From Streptomyces liangshanensis (GTDB lineage Bacteria; Actinomycetota; Actinomycetes; Streptomycetales; Streptomycetaceae), in assembly GCF_011694815.1 (NCBI RefSeq), contig NZ_CP050177.1:4565001-4629000 (forward strand): a DNA stretch of 64,000 nt, in the 5' to 3' direction. The notes below the pieces were generated by a model that made no database searches, was not told where the DNA came from, and worked only from the letters and a program-made list of their open reading frames with translations. The position numbers and the translations under genes were made by a program. How positions within the stretch are numbered: position 1 is the first letter of the stretch; every line of letters begins with the position of its first letter. Below are positions 52,097-60,264 of the stretch, in pieces.

Positions 52097-53692
52097 TCAG
52101 CCGTCCGAGGACGACTTCCCGCCCGCCACCTTCGCGTCCCGCGGCCCCGCCTGCCCCGGCAGGTTCAGCGACGCCGCCGTCAGGCCCGAACCGTCGCCGT
52201 CGCCCTGCCCGTTGATCCGCGCCAGCAGCACGTCGCGCTCCGGGGTGTCCTCGGGCTTGAGGAAGCCGATCACGATGTACAGCACCAGCGAGACGGCCAG
52301 CGGGACCGATACCTGGTACTGGAGCGGCACCCCGCCGTCGACGTTCCAGTTGATCGGGTAGTTGACCAGCCAGAAGGCCAGCAGGCCGCACGCCCAGCTG
52401 ACGAGCGCCGCCGTCGGACCCGACCGGCGGAACGTCTTGAGCATGCCCAGCATGAACGGGATCGCGATCGGACCCATCAGACCGGCCACCCACTTGATGA
52501 CCACGGTGATGATGTCCTTGAACGTCGGCGAGTTGACCTGCGTCGCGATCGCCATGGACAGCGCCAGGAACGAGATCGTCGACAGCCGGGCCGCCGCCAG
52601 TCCGGCCCGCTCCGACCAACTGCGCGCGGCCTTCGACAGGACGGGCGCGATGTCGCGGGTGAAGACGGCCGAGATGGCGTTCGCGTCGGAGGAGCACATC
52701 GCCATGGTGTGCGAGAAGAACCCGACGATGACCAGGCCCAGCAGCCCGTGCGGCAGCAACTGCTCGACCATCAGGGCGTACGAGTCCGAGGCGTCCGGCT
52801 TCTGCGCCTTGACGAGCAGCGGGGCGCACCACATCGGGAAGAACAGGACCAGCGGCCAGACCAGCCACAGGATCGCCGACAGCCGCGCCGAGCGGGTGGC
52901 CTCACGGGCGTTGGCGGTCGCCATGTAGCGCTGCGCCTGGTTCCACATGCCGCCGTTGTACTCGAAGGTCTTGATGAAGAGGAACGCCATCAGGAACGTC
53001 ACGGTGTACGGCCCGGCCACCGGGTCCGCGTGTCCCTCGGGGAGCTTGTCCCACACGGTCCACAGCGCGCTGAAGCCGCCCAGCTTGCCCATGACGGCGA
53101 TGAGCATCGCGATCCCGGCGAAGAACTGGATGATGAACTGGCCCAGTTCGGTGAGCGCGTCGGCCCACAGTCCGCCGACCGTGCAGTAAATGCCCGTGAT
53201 GACACCGGTGATGAGGATGCCCTGGTTCAGGGAGAGCCCGGTGAAGACGGAGAGCAGGGTGGCGATGGCGGCCCACTTGGCGCCCACGTCCACGATCTTC
53301 AGCAGCAGACCCGACCAGGCGAGTGCCTGCTGTGTCCGTATGTCGTAGCGGTTCTTGAGGTATTCGAGCGGCGACGCGACGTGCAGCCGTGAGCGCAGCC
53401 GGTTGAGGCGCGGCGCGAAGAGCTTCGAGCCGATCCCGATGCCGATCGCGATGGGCAGCGACCAGGTCACGAAGGACGTGACGCCGTAGACGTACGCGAT
53501 GCCCGCGTAGCCGGTGAACATCACCGCGCTGTAGCCGGACATGTGGTGCGAGATGCCGGACAGCCACCACGGCATCTTGCCGCCGGCGGTGAAGAAGTCG
53601 CTGACGTTGTCCACGCGCTTGTGCGACCAGATGCCGATCGCGACCATCACACCGAAGTATGCGATGAGCACGATCCAGTCGAGGCTGTTCAT
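52097..53692 (-). CDS. Sodium:solute symporter (SSS family)
   Basis: A 531-residue membrane protein with about 13 predicted helices and the SSS fold. The N terminus (LDWIVLIAYFGVMVAIGIW) is the first helix. The cytoplasmic to membrane segment GKMPWWLSGISHHMSGYSAVMF is the family motif, and TVGGLWADALTELGQFIIQF resembles sugar-type members (SGLT-like). Substrate could be a sugar or an organic acid; no adjacent catabolic gene helps. ATG at 53692 follows GGAGGGG. The longer frame to 53833 adds a non-membrane leader and is not used. Confidence 0.9.
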   Translation of the reverse strand: MNSLDWIVLIAYFGVMVAIGIWSHKRVDNVSDFFTAGGKMPWWLSGISHHMSGYSAVMFTGYAGIAYVYGVTSFVTWSLPIAIGIGIGSKLFAPRLNRLRSRLHVASPLEYLKNRYDIRTQQALAWSGLLLKIVDVGAKWAAIATLLSVFTGLSLNQGILITGVITGIYCTVGGLWADALTELGQFIIQFFAGIAMLIAVMGKLGGFSALWTVWDKLPEGHADPVAGPYTVTFLMAFLFIKTFEYNGGMWNQAQRYMATANAREATRSARLSAILWLVWPLVLFFPMWCAPLLVKAQKPDASDSYALMVEQLLPHGLLGLVIVGFFSHTMAMCSSDANAISAVFTRDIAPVLSKAARSWSERAGLAAARLSTISFLALSMAIATQVNSPTFKDIITVVIKWVAGLMGPIAIPFMLGMLKTFRRSGPTAALVSWACGLLAFWLVNYPINWNVDGGVPLQYQVSVPLAVSLVLYIVIGFLKPEDTPERDVLLARINGQGDGDGSGLTAASLNLPGQAGPRDAKVAGGKSSSDG

Positions 53693-54150
53693 GTGCCCCC
53701 TCCAGGGGTCCGCCTTGTGAACGTCGATGCTCTTCGTCAGTACGTCCGGATCAGCGGTGGCCCCGTGCGGGAGCGGGGACTTCGGGGATTGAACCGCTTG
53801 GCGCGGCGGCGGGTCAAGGCCTCCCGGGGTCATAAATGTGAACGGGGATCAGAAAGCCGAACGATTTTACTCGTTCTTGACCCTACAGGCCGTTGTCGTG
53901 AACGTGACGACGACCACACGATGAGCGAGCACTTCGTCAGAGTCGGAGCTCGGAGCGTCCGACCGTTCACAGGCAAAAAAGACGACCGCCGGGATGCGGG
54001 TCCCGTGCGGTCGAGTGAGGGAGTGGGGAACTGGGAGTCGTGGAGGTGGGGAGTGGGGCCATGGCTGAGCCCCCTCGGCCAGGACGGCGGACCGGTCGAG
54101 AGGGCTCTCTCCTTGGGGTGTCAACCCTTGGGGTGTCAACGCGGCTGTTG
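53693..54150. other. Intergenic region, no gene seen
   Basis: About 460 bases. It should hold the symporter promoter, and a short AT-rich patch at 53850-53882 is the best candidate. Antisense-type frames here have atypical composition, so none is called. Confidence 0.4.
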
Positions 54151-54360
54151 TCAGCCGATGTTGAACGCGCCCCTGCTCATTTCCTGGACGAAGGCATTCC
54201 ACGATGCGGGGACGAAGGAGATCGAGGGCCCCTCGGGCGCCTTCGAGTCCCGTACGGCGATGGACTGGACCTCGGGTGATTTGACCTCGACGCAAGCGCC
54301 GTTACCGCCGGAATACGAGGACTTCGTCCACGTGTCCGTAGCGCCCTGAAGAATTGCCAT
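54151..54360 (-). CDS. DUF397 protein
   Basis: A 69-residue DUF397 domain (TDTWTKSSYSGGNGACVEVK, IAVRDSKAPEGPSI, FVPASWNAFVQEM). It is 300 bases downstream of an XRE regulator on the same strand, a spacing larger than in tightly coupled pairs. The likely partner is that regulator. From memory this layout resembles scr1/scr2 in S. coelicolor. Confidence 0.88.
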   Translation of the reverse strand: MAILQGATDTWTKSSYSGGNGACVEVKSPEVQSIAVRDSKAPEGPSISFVPASWNAFVQEMSRGAFNIG

Positions 54361-54664
54361 GTTCGCTCCGGTTCAGCAAGTGGTGGAACATCTCGCCAAC
54401 TTCCTGCTGGCATGATCGACGCTACTCGTCCGCCTCCCTGGGCGGGACGGGCGTTCACTCGTCCGGATGGCATATCGGAGGGAAGGCTTCCGCGCTGGGG
54501 CGGTTGAGGTGTAACGTGCCCTCACCCTCGCGGGAATGTGTATCTAACCGACATTCAGGATGCGTTGAGGGGTACCGGGGAGTGCCCGGGGAAGCGGCGT
54601 CAGGGGCTGCGCCAAGGGCTGCGTCAGGGGGCGGCCGGCGTACGGTCGGCGCCCCCCAACTGCC
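54361..54664. other. Intergenic region between XRE and DUF397 genes, no gene seen
   Basis: About 300 bases with moderate AT content near 54540 (GTATCTAACCGACATTC). It probably contains a promoter for the DUF397 gene. I see no palindrome or ORF that I can support. Confidence 0.35.
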
Positions 54665-55522
54665 TCAGCGGGCGTATTCCTTGGCGATCTCCGCGATGAA
54701 CTGCCGTGTCTGGTCGACGTTCAGGGCCTGCGCCCGCAAATGCTCGTACATCACGCTGTACCGCTGTACGTCATTGGCCTTCTCCAGGTAAAGGTCGCTC
54801 GTCACGCCCTCGATGTAGACCACGCTGGAGTCGGACGCGTCCGGGAATTCGAGAATGGCGTAATGCCCCGAGATCCCGGGGTGCGCGCCCATGTCGAACG
54901 GCAGCACCTGCACCGTCACATGCGGGAGTTGGGACTGCTCGACGAGGTACTCCAGCTGCTCGCGCATCAGTTGGCGGTCGCCGACGACCCGGCGCAGCGC
55001 GGCCTCGTCCACGACGGCCCACAGGCGCAACGGTTCCTCAGTGGTGGTGACGCGGTCCTGGCGCCGGATCCGTACCCCGACCCGCTTCTCCACGTCACTG
55101 ACGGCGGACTCGGGCAGCGCGCCGTTGATGAGCGCCTCGGCGTACCTGCGGGTCTGGAGCAGCCCGGGGACCACCTGGGGCTCGTACACGCGCAGCGAGG
55201 CCGCGTCGGTCTCCAGGCCGATGTAGACGCTGTACGGGATGTCGCCGAAGGCGTGCCACCAGCCCTGCTGGCGGGAGTCCTTGGCCATCTGCATCAGCGA
55301 GTCGACGATGCGGCTGTCCTCGACCTCGTACACCCCGCACAGGTCGCGCACGTCGCGCTGGCTGATGGAGCGGCGGCCGTTCTCCAGGCGGCTGATCTTC
55401 GACTGGGAGACCAACAGGCGTTCCGCCACCTCCTCGGCCGTCATGCCCTTGAGCTCACGGAGCCTGCGGAGCTCCTGACCCAATCGGCGTCGCCTGACGG
55501 TGGGGTTGACGTTGGGCGCCAC
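54665..55522 (-). CDS. XRE-family transcriptional regulator of a DUF397 pair
   Basis: A 285-residue regulator. The helix-turn-helix is at about 12-65 (LRELKGMTAEEVAERLLVSQ, SKISRLENGRRSIS). The remaining 220 residues are the sensor part typical of the DUF5753-type family (RVYEPQVVPGLLQTRRYAEA, HVTVQVLPFDMGAHPGISGH). GTG at 55534 would overlap its own GGAGG. The GTG at 55522 (MAPNVNPTVRRR) leaves 11 bases after GGAGG and is preferred. In Streptomyces such proteins pair with DUF397 proteins to control development and antibiotics, which fits the DUF397 gene downstream. Confidence 0.9.
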   Translation of the reverse strand: MAPNVNPTVRRRRLGQELRRLRELKGMTAEEVAERLLVSQSKISRLENGRRSISQRDVRDLCGVYEVEDSRIVDSLMQMAKDSRQQGWWHAFGDIPYSVYIGLETDAASLRVYEPQVVPGLLQTRRYAEALINGALPESAVSDVEKRVGVRIRRQDRVTTTEEPLRLWAVVDEAALRRVVGDRQLMREQLEYLVEQSQLPHVTVQVLPFDMGAHPGISGHYAILEFPDASDSSVVYIEGVTSDLYLEKANDVQRYSVMYEHLRAQALNVDQTRQFIAEIAKEYAR

Positions 55523-55718
55523 GGGAAACTGCACCTCCGGCTGCGTAGCTGTACGTATCTACTGCTCAGCAGACTGCCACCAATGGTCCCAACTGCGCTG
55601 GAAAACGGCCACAGAGACGAATGCGCCGGTTTTCGCGCGGGGGCGCCGCCGGGCCGCGGGCGCCTCGCCGGGGGCCGGCGGGGCCGCGGCGCGGGGGCGG
55701 AACAGGGCCCGGAACGCA

Positions 55719-55758
55719 ACACGCGGGGCAGTCCTGGAGTCAGGTCTGCCCCGCGTGT
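55719..55758 (-). terminator. Hairpin after the GPP34 gene
   Basis: Perfect 13-base arms (ACACGCGGGGCAG and CTGCCCCGCGTGT) with a 14-base loop. It lies 140 bases after the GPP34 stop and before the XRE promoter, and is a likely terminator. The rest of 55523-55900 shows no gene. Confidence 0.65.
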
Positions 55759-55900
55759 CCTGTGCGGCTCCCGAACCGGGTCTGGGGACGTCGGTGCGGC
55801 GGATTGCGTGGTGGTGCGGTGGAGCTGCGGTGCGGTCAAGACGTATCGCTGCGTGTCGCCGCCTCACGGACCCGCGCGGCGCGGCGCGGGCGTACGACGG

Positions 55901-56644
55901 TCAGTGCGCCGCGACACGAGCCATGCCACTCGCGTGGTTCGGCTGCATCGGCACGCCCCCCGGCCGTCCGCTCGGAGCCGCCTGCGCGCTCCGCTCCGGT
56001 TGGCCGCGGTGCGATTGAGCGCCCGCACCGTTCTGGACGTCCATGACGGCGTGCGCCACGAGACCGCCCATGGGGTCGTGTCTGATCAGGTCCCGGAGGC
56101 GGGAGCGCGACGAGCGCCCCTCGTTCCCGGGGTACAGGTGCTTGCCGAGTCCGACCGCGTGGGCCAGTGCGGCGAGCGCCGCGGTCCGCGGGTCCGGCGG
56201 TACGCCGGTACGGATCGCACTGTCCAGCCGGGCCCTGATCTCCCGGCTGATCGCCGTCTCTGTCGCCTGGTAGCGAGTCGTCGGCAGCACTCCGCACATC
56301 TGGGTCGAAACGGCATGCACCATGCCGCACCGCTCCAGGTGCGAGAGGTAAGTCTGGCGCAGCCCCAGGCGGGGCCCGCCAATCCAATGGACAGCCCGAA
56401 CCGGGCTGCCGCGTCTGCGCAGCAGTTCCAGTGCGGAGTCCAGAGTCGGATCTCCGGTCGGCCGTGGCATCACCACGGCGATACGATCCCCATCGGGGGC
56501 TATCCGTCCTGCCAGAGCCAGCTCTACTAGCTGTGCCCCGGCCAGGCCGAGGTCGAGCGACTGCGGCTGCGCTGTGGTACCCGTGGCCGGGTCCAGAGCG
56601 AGAAGCAGAAGCTCCTCCGGAATTGTTCTGCGGCTCTTGCCCAT
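55901..56644 (-). CDS. GPP34 (GOLPH3/Vps74-like) family protein
   Basis: A 247-residue soluble protein of the GPP34 family. The start TIPEELLLLALDPATGTTAQ is the family signature, and ALAGRIAPDGDRIAVV, LERCGMVHAVST and ALAALAHAVGLGKHLYP follow the helical layout. In eukaryotes the family binds phosphoinositide on Golgi membranes and sorts proteins; actinobacterial members are of unknown role, though I recall some linked to development. The C-terminal 40 residues are a polar, Gln/Ser/Pro-rich tail. ATG at 56644 has GGGGAGG five bases upstream. It is divergent from the carboxypeptidase gene. Confidence 0.88.
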   Translation of the reverse strand: MGKSRRTIPEELLLLALDPATGTTAQPQSLDLGLAGAQLVELALAGRIAPDGDRIAVVMPRPTGDPTLDSALELLRRRGSPVRAVHWIGGPRLGLRQTYLSHLERCGMVHAVSTQMCGVLPTTRYQATETAISREIRARLDSAIRTGVPPDPRTAALAALAHAVGLGKHLYPGNEGRSSRSRLRDLIRHDPMGGLVAHAVMDVQNGAGAQSHRGQPERSAQAAPSGRPGGVPMQPNHASGMARVAAH

Positions 56645-56847
56645 CCATGCCTCCCCGCGTGGATGAATGACAGGGTGACCCCTCTCACAATGGTCTGTCG
56701 AGAGTGCCTGGGTGCTTTGTGCGGGAACCGTTATGTATGTCGTTCTCGTCTAGCACCGGAACGCGGGTTCCTGACAGGAAACTCGGAGATGGTTCGGACA
56801 CGACGGCGCGTCGCGCGAGGTGCCGTACGAGACATGAAGGAGACGCG

Positions 56848-59800
56848 GTGGCGGGCGAGTCCCCCGGCAAGTCGGAGCAGCAGAGGTCGTCGGGGGAGAC
56901 GACTCCGGGTGAGCGGGACCCGCGCCTAGCGGTCTTCCGCGACGCCGCGGCCGAGACCCCCGAGGACGGCGCGACCAAGGTACTGGGCACGCTGCCCAGC
57001 CCCCTGCCCCCCGAGCCCCACGAGGCCGACGCAGCCGACGCCGACGGAGCCCCCGCCGGCCCGCCCGGCGAGGACGCGGCGGCGGGGGAGCCCGAGGGCG
57101 GGGCTTCGCGGGCTGGTGCTTCGGGCGCCGGGGCAACCGGCGACCGGGCTTCGCTGGACAGTGCTTCGCGAGGCGGGGCGCCCGGCGACCGGGCTTCGCT
57201 GGACGGTGCTTCGGAGGAGAGTGCTCCGGGCGGCGGGACGTCCGGGGGCCAGGCTTCGCGGGCTGGTGCTTCGGAGGACAGCGCTTTGCGCGGCGGCCAG
57301 GCTCCGCAGGACGGGGCTTCGGACGACAGCGCTTCGGGGGAGGCCGCTTCGGGTGGTGGGGCGCCCGAGGCGCCGGCTGCCGGAGGGGCGCAGGACGAGG
57401 CTCCGCTGTCTGAGGGCGCGGCTGCGGAGGGCCGGGAGGCCCCCTCGGCGGTACGGGGAGCCCGGGGCGCGGCTTCCGACGGCGACGCTCCTCGGAGCGA
57501 GGCCCCGCAGAGTGACGAGGCTCTTCGGGGTGAGGCTCCGCAGGGCGAGGGCTCCGAGAACGACGCTCCCCAGGGCGGGGGCTCCGACGGTGACGTTCCG
57601 CAGGGCGGGGCGTCCCGGGGTGAGGCTCCGCGAGAGTCGGCTTCCGGCAAGGACGCGGCTGAGGCGCGGGTTTCCAAGTCGTCGGCGGCCGCCGCGTCTT
57701 CCGGAAGCCCCGCGGTCGCGGAGACCGTTGCCCGTTCGGGGGACCCGGCGCGTACGGAGGCCGTCGCGGCGTCCGGCGAGACGGGTGACGCTTCCAAGAT
57801 CCCGGCACCCTCCGGGACTCCTCGGGCTTCCGAGGCCCCGGCGTCCGAGCCCGAGGGGGCGTCGGCTGCCGCTGACGCTTCCGAGAGCCCGGCCTCCTCG
57901 GGCGCCCCGAGCGCCCCCGCGGCCACACCGGACCCGAGCGCCTCGGCGGCCGCATCCGCCTCCAGCACCCCAACCACCCCCACCCCGGCGGACGATCGCT
58001 CGTTCGAGCCCGGGGTCGCTCCTGCGGCCGCCTCCGGCCTTCAGGGGCGCGGCGCGGGCGATTCCACCGAGCCGGACGCTCCGGAGGCCGACAAGGGCCG
58101 CCAGGAGGCTTCCGGGGCCACGTCCGGCCGGGACGAGAAGTCCGCCCGCGAGGATTCCGATTCCGCGCCCGACACCGAGGCGTCGGCACCGACGGACCCC
58201 ACCGCGCCCGGGATCCAGGACGATTCGGGCTCTTCGGACGCCGAGTCGCGGGATTCCGCTTCGGGGGATCCCGAGGCACCGGGCGACGGCGACCGCGACG
58301 ACCTCCCGGACGCTCCCGCGAAGTCCGAGACCTCGGCGAGCACGTCGTGGGGCCGCTCCCGTACCGCCGCCGAGGACGCCCCGGCGGCCGACGTACCCGA
58401 CTCCGATCCGCCCGTCGACCGTGAGACCGCCGTCTTCAAGGCCTTCGAGCGGACGCGGCCGGAGCCCGTCGACCAGCCCACCACCACCCTCAAGGTGCCC
58501 ACGCCGCCGCCCGCCAGGAGCAACCCCGGCACCAGCGCCAGCACCTTCGTACCGCTGCGCAGGGACGAGAAGTCCGAGGTCCGGGCCACACCCCCGCCCT
58601 CCAAGCCGACCCCGTTCCCCGGCTCCACCGGAACCGGCACCGGCACCGGAAACAGCACCTCAACCGGCACCAAGACCGGCACCGGCACCGGCACCAACAC
58701 CCCCCTCCCCACCCCCACCCCCGCCCTCTCCAACGCGGAACGCACGCGGCAGCAACCCATGCCGCCCATGCCCCCGCTCGACCTGCTCGCCGAGCTCACC
58801 AACACCCCGCCCCCACCCCAGACCCCGGTCCGTACCGCGGTCCGGCGGGTCAAGATCTGGACGCCGCTGGTCCTCCTCGTACTGATCATCTTTGCGATCG
58901 TGCAGGCCCTGCGACCGCTCCCCGACCCCAAGCTCGCCCTCACCGCCCCCGCCACCTTCACCTTCGACGGCGGCAAGCTCGAACTGCCCTGGCCGTCCGA
59001 GGGCCAGGGAGCCGTCGAGGTCGAGGGCGTCGGCAGCCTCGGGAAGTACGGCGCCGGCAAACCCGCGCCCATCGCGAGCGTCGCGAAGACCATGACGGCC
59101 TACGTGATACTCAAGGACCACCCCATCACCGGCAAGCAGGTCGGCCCCAAGATCGAGGTCGACAAGCAGGCGGGCGAGGAGTCGAACCGTCCCGACGAGT
59201 CGACCGCGCCTCTTCAGGAGGGCCAGGAGTACACGCAGAAGGAGATGCTCCAGCTCCTGATGATCCCGTCGGGCAACAACGCGGCCCGGCTGCTGGCCCG
59301 CTGGGACGCCGGCTCCGAGAAGGCCTTCGTCGCCAAGATGAACGCGGCCGCCAAGGACCTCGGCATGACGAACTCCACGTACACGGACCCGAGCGGCCTC
59401 ATGAAGACCACCGTGTCCACCCCGGCCGACCAGCTCAAGCTGGCCGAGGCGGTCGTCCAGAACGACGTGTTCCGCGAGATCGTGAACACCCCGGACATCG
59501 AGATCCCCGGCATCGGCAAGCGGATCTTCAACAACAACAAGATCCTCGCCGAGCCGGGCGTCAGCGGGATCAAGACCGGCTCCTCCACCCCCGCCGGCGG
59601 CAACCTGCTCTGGACCGCGCAGACGATCATCGACGGCCAGAACCGCCGGATCATCGGCATAGTGATGGGCGCCCAGCAAGCCACCACCCTGGACGACAAG
59701 CTCAACCTCGCCATCCAGAACAGCCTCAAGCTGATCCAGGCCGCCCAGGACGGCGTCACGTCCGCCGCGGTCGTCAAGAAGGGCGAGGTCGTGGGGCACG

Positions 59801-60051
59801 TGGACGACGGGCTGGGCGGTACGACGGCGGTCGTCGCGACCAAGGACCTCAAGCCGGTCGGCTGGGGCGGCCTGAAGGTCACGCTCAAGCTCGGTGACAA
59901 GGGCACGAAGGTCCCGCACACCGCGAAGGCGGGCACGGTGGTCGGCGAGCTGACGATCGGCAGCGGCGACGGCAAGGTCTCCACCCCGGTCGCCCTCCGG
60001 AAGGACCTGGCGGAGCCCGGCTTCGGCGCCAAGCTGACCCGTATCGGCTGA
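56848..60051 (+). CDS. D-alanyl-D-alanine carboxypeptidase with long cytoplasmic N-terminal region
   Basis: A 1067-residue penicillin-binding-type enzyme. About 665 N-terminal residues are low-complexity Ala/Ser/Gly/Glu/Asp and later Pro/Thr-rich sequence without a domain. A transmembrane helix at about 670-690 (PLVLLVLIIFAIVQAL) is followed by the peptidase S11 domain outside the membrane: SxxK at Ser744-Lys747 (ASVAKTM), SGN at 808-810 and KTG at 909-911. It trims the pentapeptide of peptidoglycan. From memory an S. coelicolor relative (SCO4439) acts in spore-wall maturation. GTG at 56848 follows GAAGGAGA; an upstream in-frame extension to 56704 lacks this. It is divergent from the GPP34 gene. 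Confidence 0.88.
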   Translation: MAGESPGKSEQQRSSGETTPGERDPRLAVFRDAAAETPEDGATKVLGTLPSPLPPEPHEADAADADGAPAGPPGEDAAAGEPEGGASRAGASGAGATGDRASLDSASRGGAPGDRASLDGASEESAPGGGTSGGQASRAGASEDSALRGGQAPQDGASDDSASGEAASGGGAPEAPAAGGAQDEAPLSEGAAAEGREAPSAVRGARGAASDGDAPRSEAPQSDEALRGEAPQGEGSENDAPQGGGSDGDVPQGGASRGEAPRESASGKDAAEARVSKSSAAAASSGSPAVAETVARSGDPARTEAVAASGETGDASKIPAPSGTPRASEAPASEPEGASAAADASESPASSGAPSAPAATPDPSASAAASASSTPTTPTPADDRSFEPGVAPAAASGLQGRGAGDSTEPDAPEADKGRQEASGATSGRDEKSAREDSDSAPDTEASAPTDPTAPGIQDDSGSSDAESRDSASGDPEAPGDGDRDDLPDAPAKSETSASTSWGRSRTAAEDAPAADVPDSDPPVDRETAVFKAFERTRPEPVDQPTTTLKVPTPPPARSNPGTSASTFVPLRRDEKSEVRATPPPSKPTPFPGSTGTGTGTGNSTSTGTKTGTGTGTNTPLPTPTPALSNAERTRQQPMPPMPPLDLLAELTNTPPPPQTPVRTAVRRVKIWTPLVLLVLIIFAIVQALRPLPDPKLALTAPATFTFDGGKLELPWPSEGQGAVEVEGVGSLGKYGAGKPAPIASVAKTMTAYVILKDHPITGKQVGPKIEVDKQAGEESNRPDESTAPLQEGQEYTQKEMLQLLMIPSGNNAARLLARWDAGSEKAFVAKMNAAAKDLGMTNSTYTDPSGLMKTTVSTPADQLKLAEAVVQNDVFREIVNTPDIEIPGIGKRIFNNNKILAEPGVSGIKTGSSTPAGGNLLWTAQTIIDGQNRRIIGIVMGAQQATTLDDKLNLAIQNSLKLIQAAQDGVTSAAVVKKGEVVGHVDDGLGGTTAVVATKDLKPVGWGGLKVTLKLGDKGTKVPHTAKAGTVVGELTIGSGDGKVSTPVALRKDLAEPGFGAKLTRIG

Positions 60052-60076
60052 TCCACGGCCGCACCCGGTCCCCACC

Positions 60077-60111
60077 CCGGGGAGAGGGGTCTCACAAGCC
60101 CCTCTCCCCGG
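60077..60111 (+). terminator. Hairpin after the carboxypeptidase gene
   Basis: Perfect 13-base stem (CCGGGGAGAGGGG and its complement) with a nine-base loop, 25 bases after the stop codon. Strong terminator candidate. Confidence 0.75.
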
Positions 60112-60264
60112 CGAGCGTGCCGTGCTAGCGTCCGAAACGGACATCTGCTGAACGGGGCAGGGCAACTGTGGGACGCGGGGACGGCGTCCTTAGGACATGG
60201 GCCCCCGGCGCACGCGGCAAGGCGGCGCGCGGAGGGGTATGTCGGGGAGACGTGGAGAGCCGCA

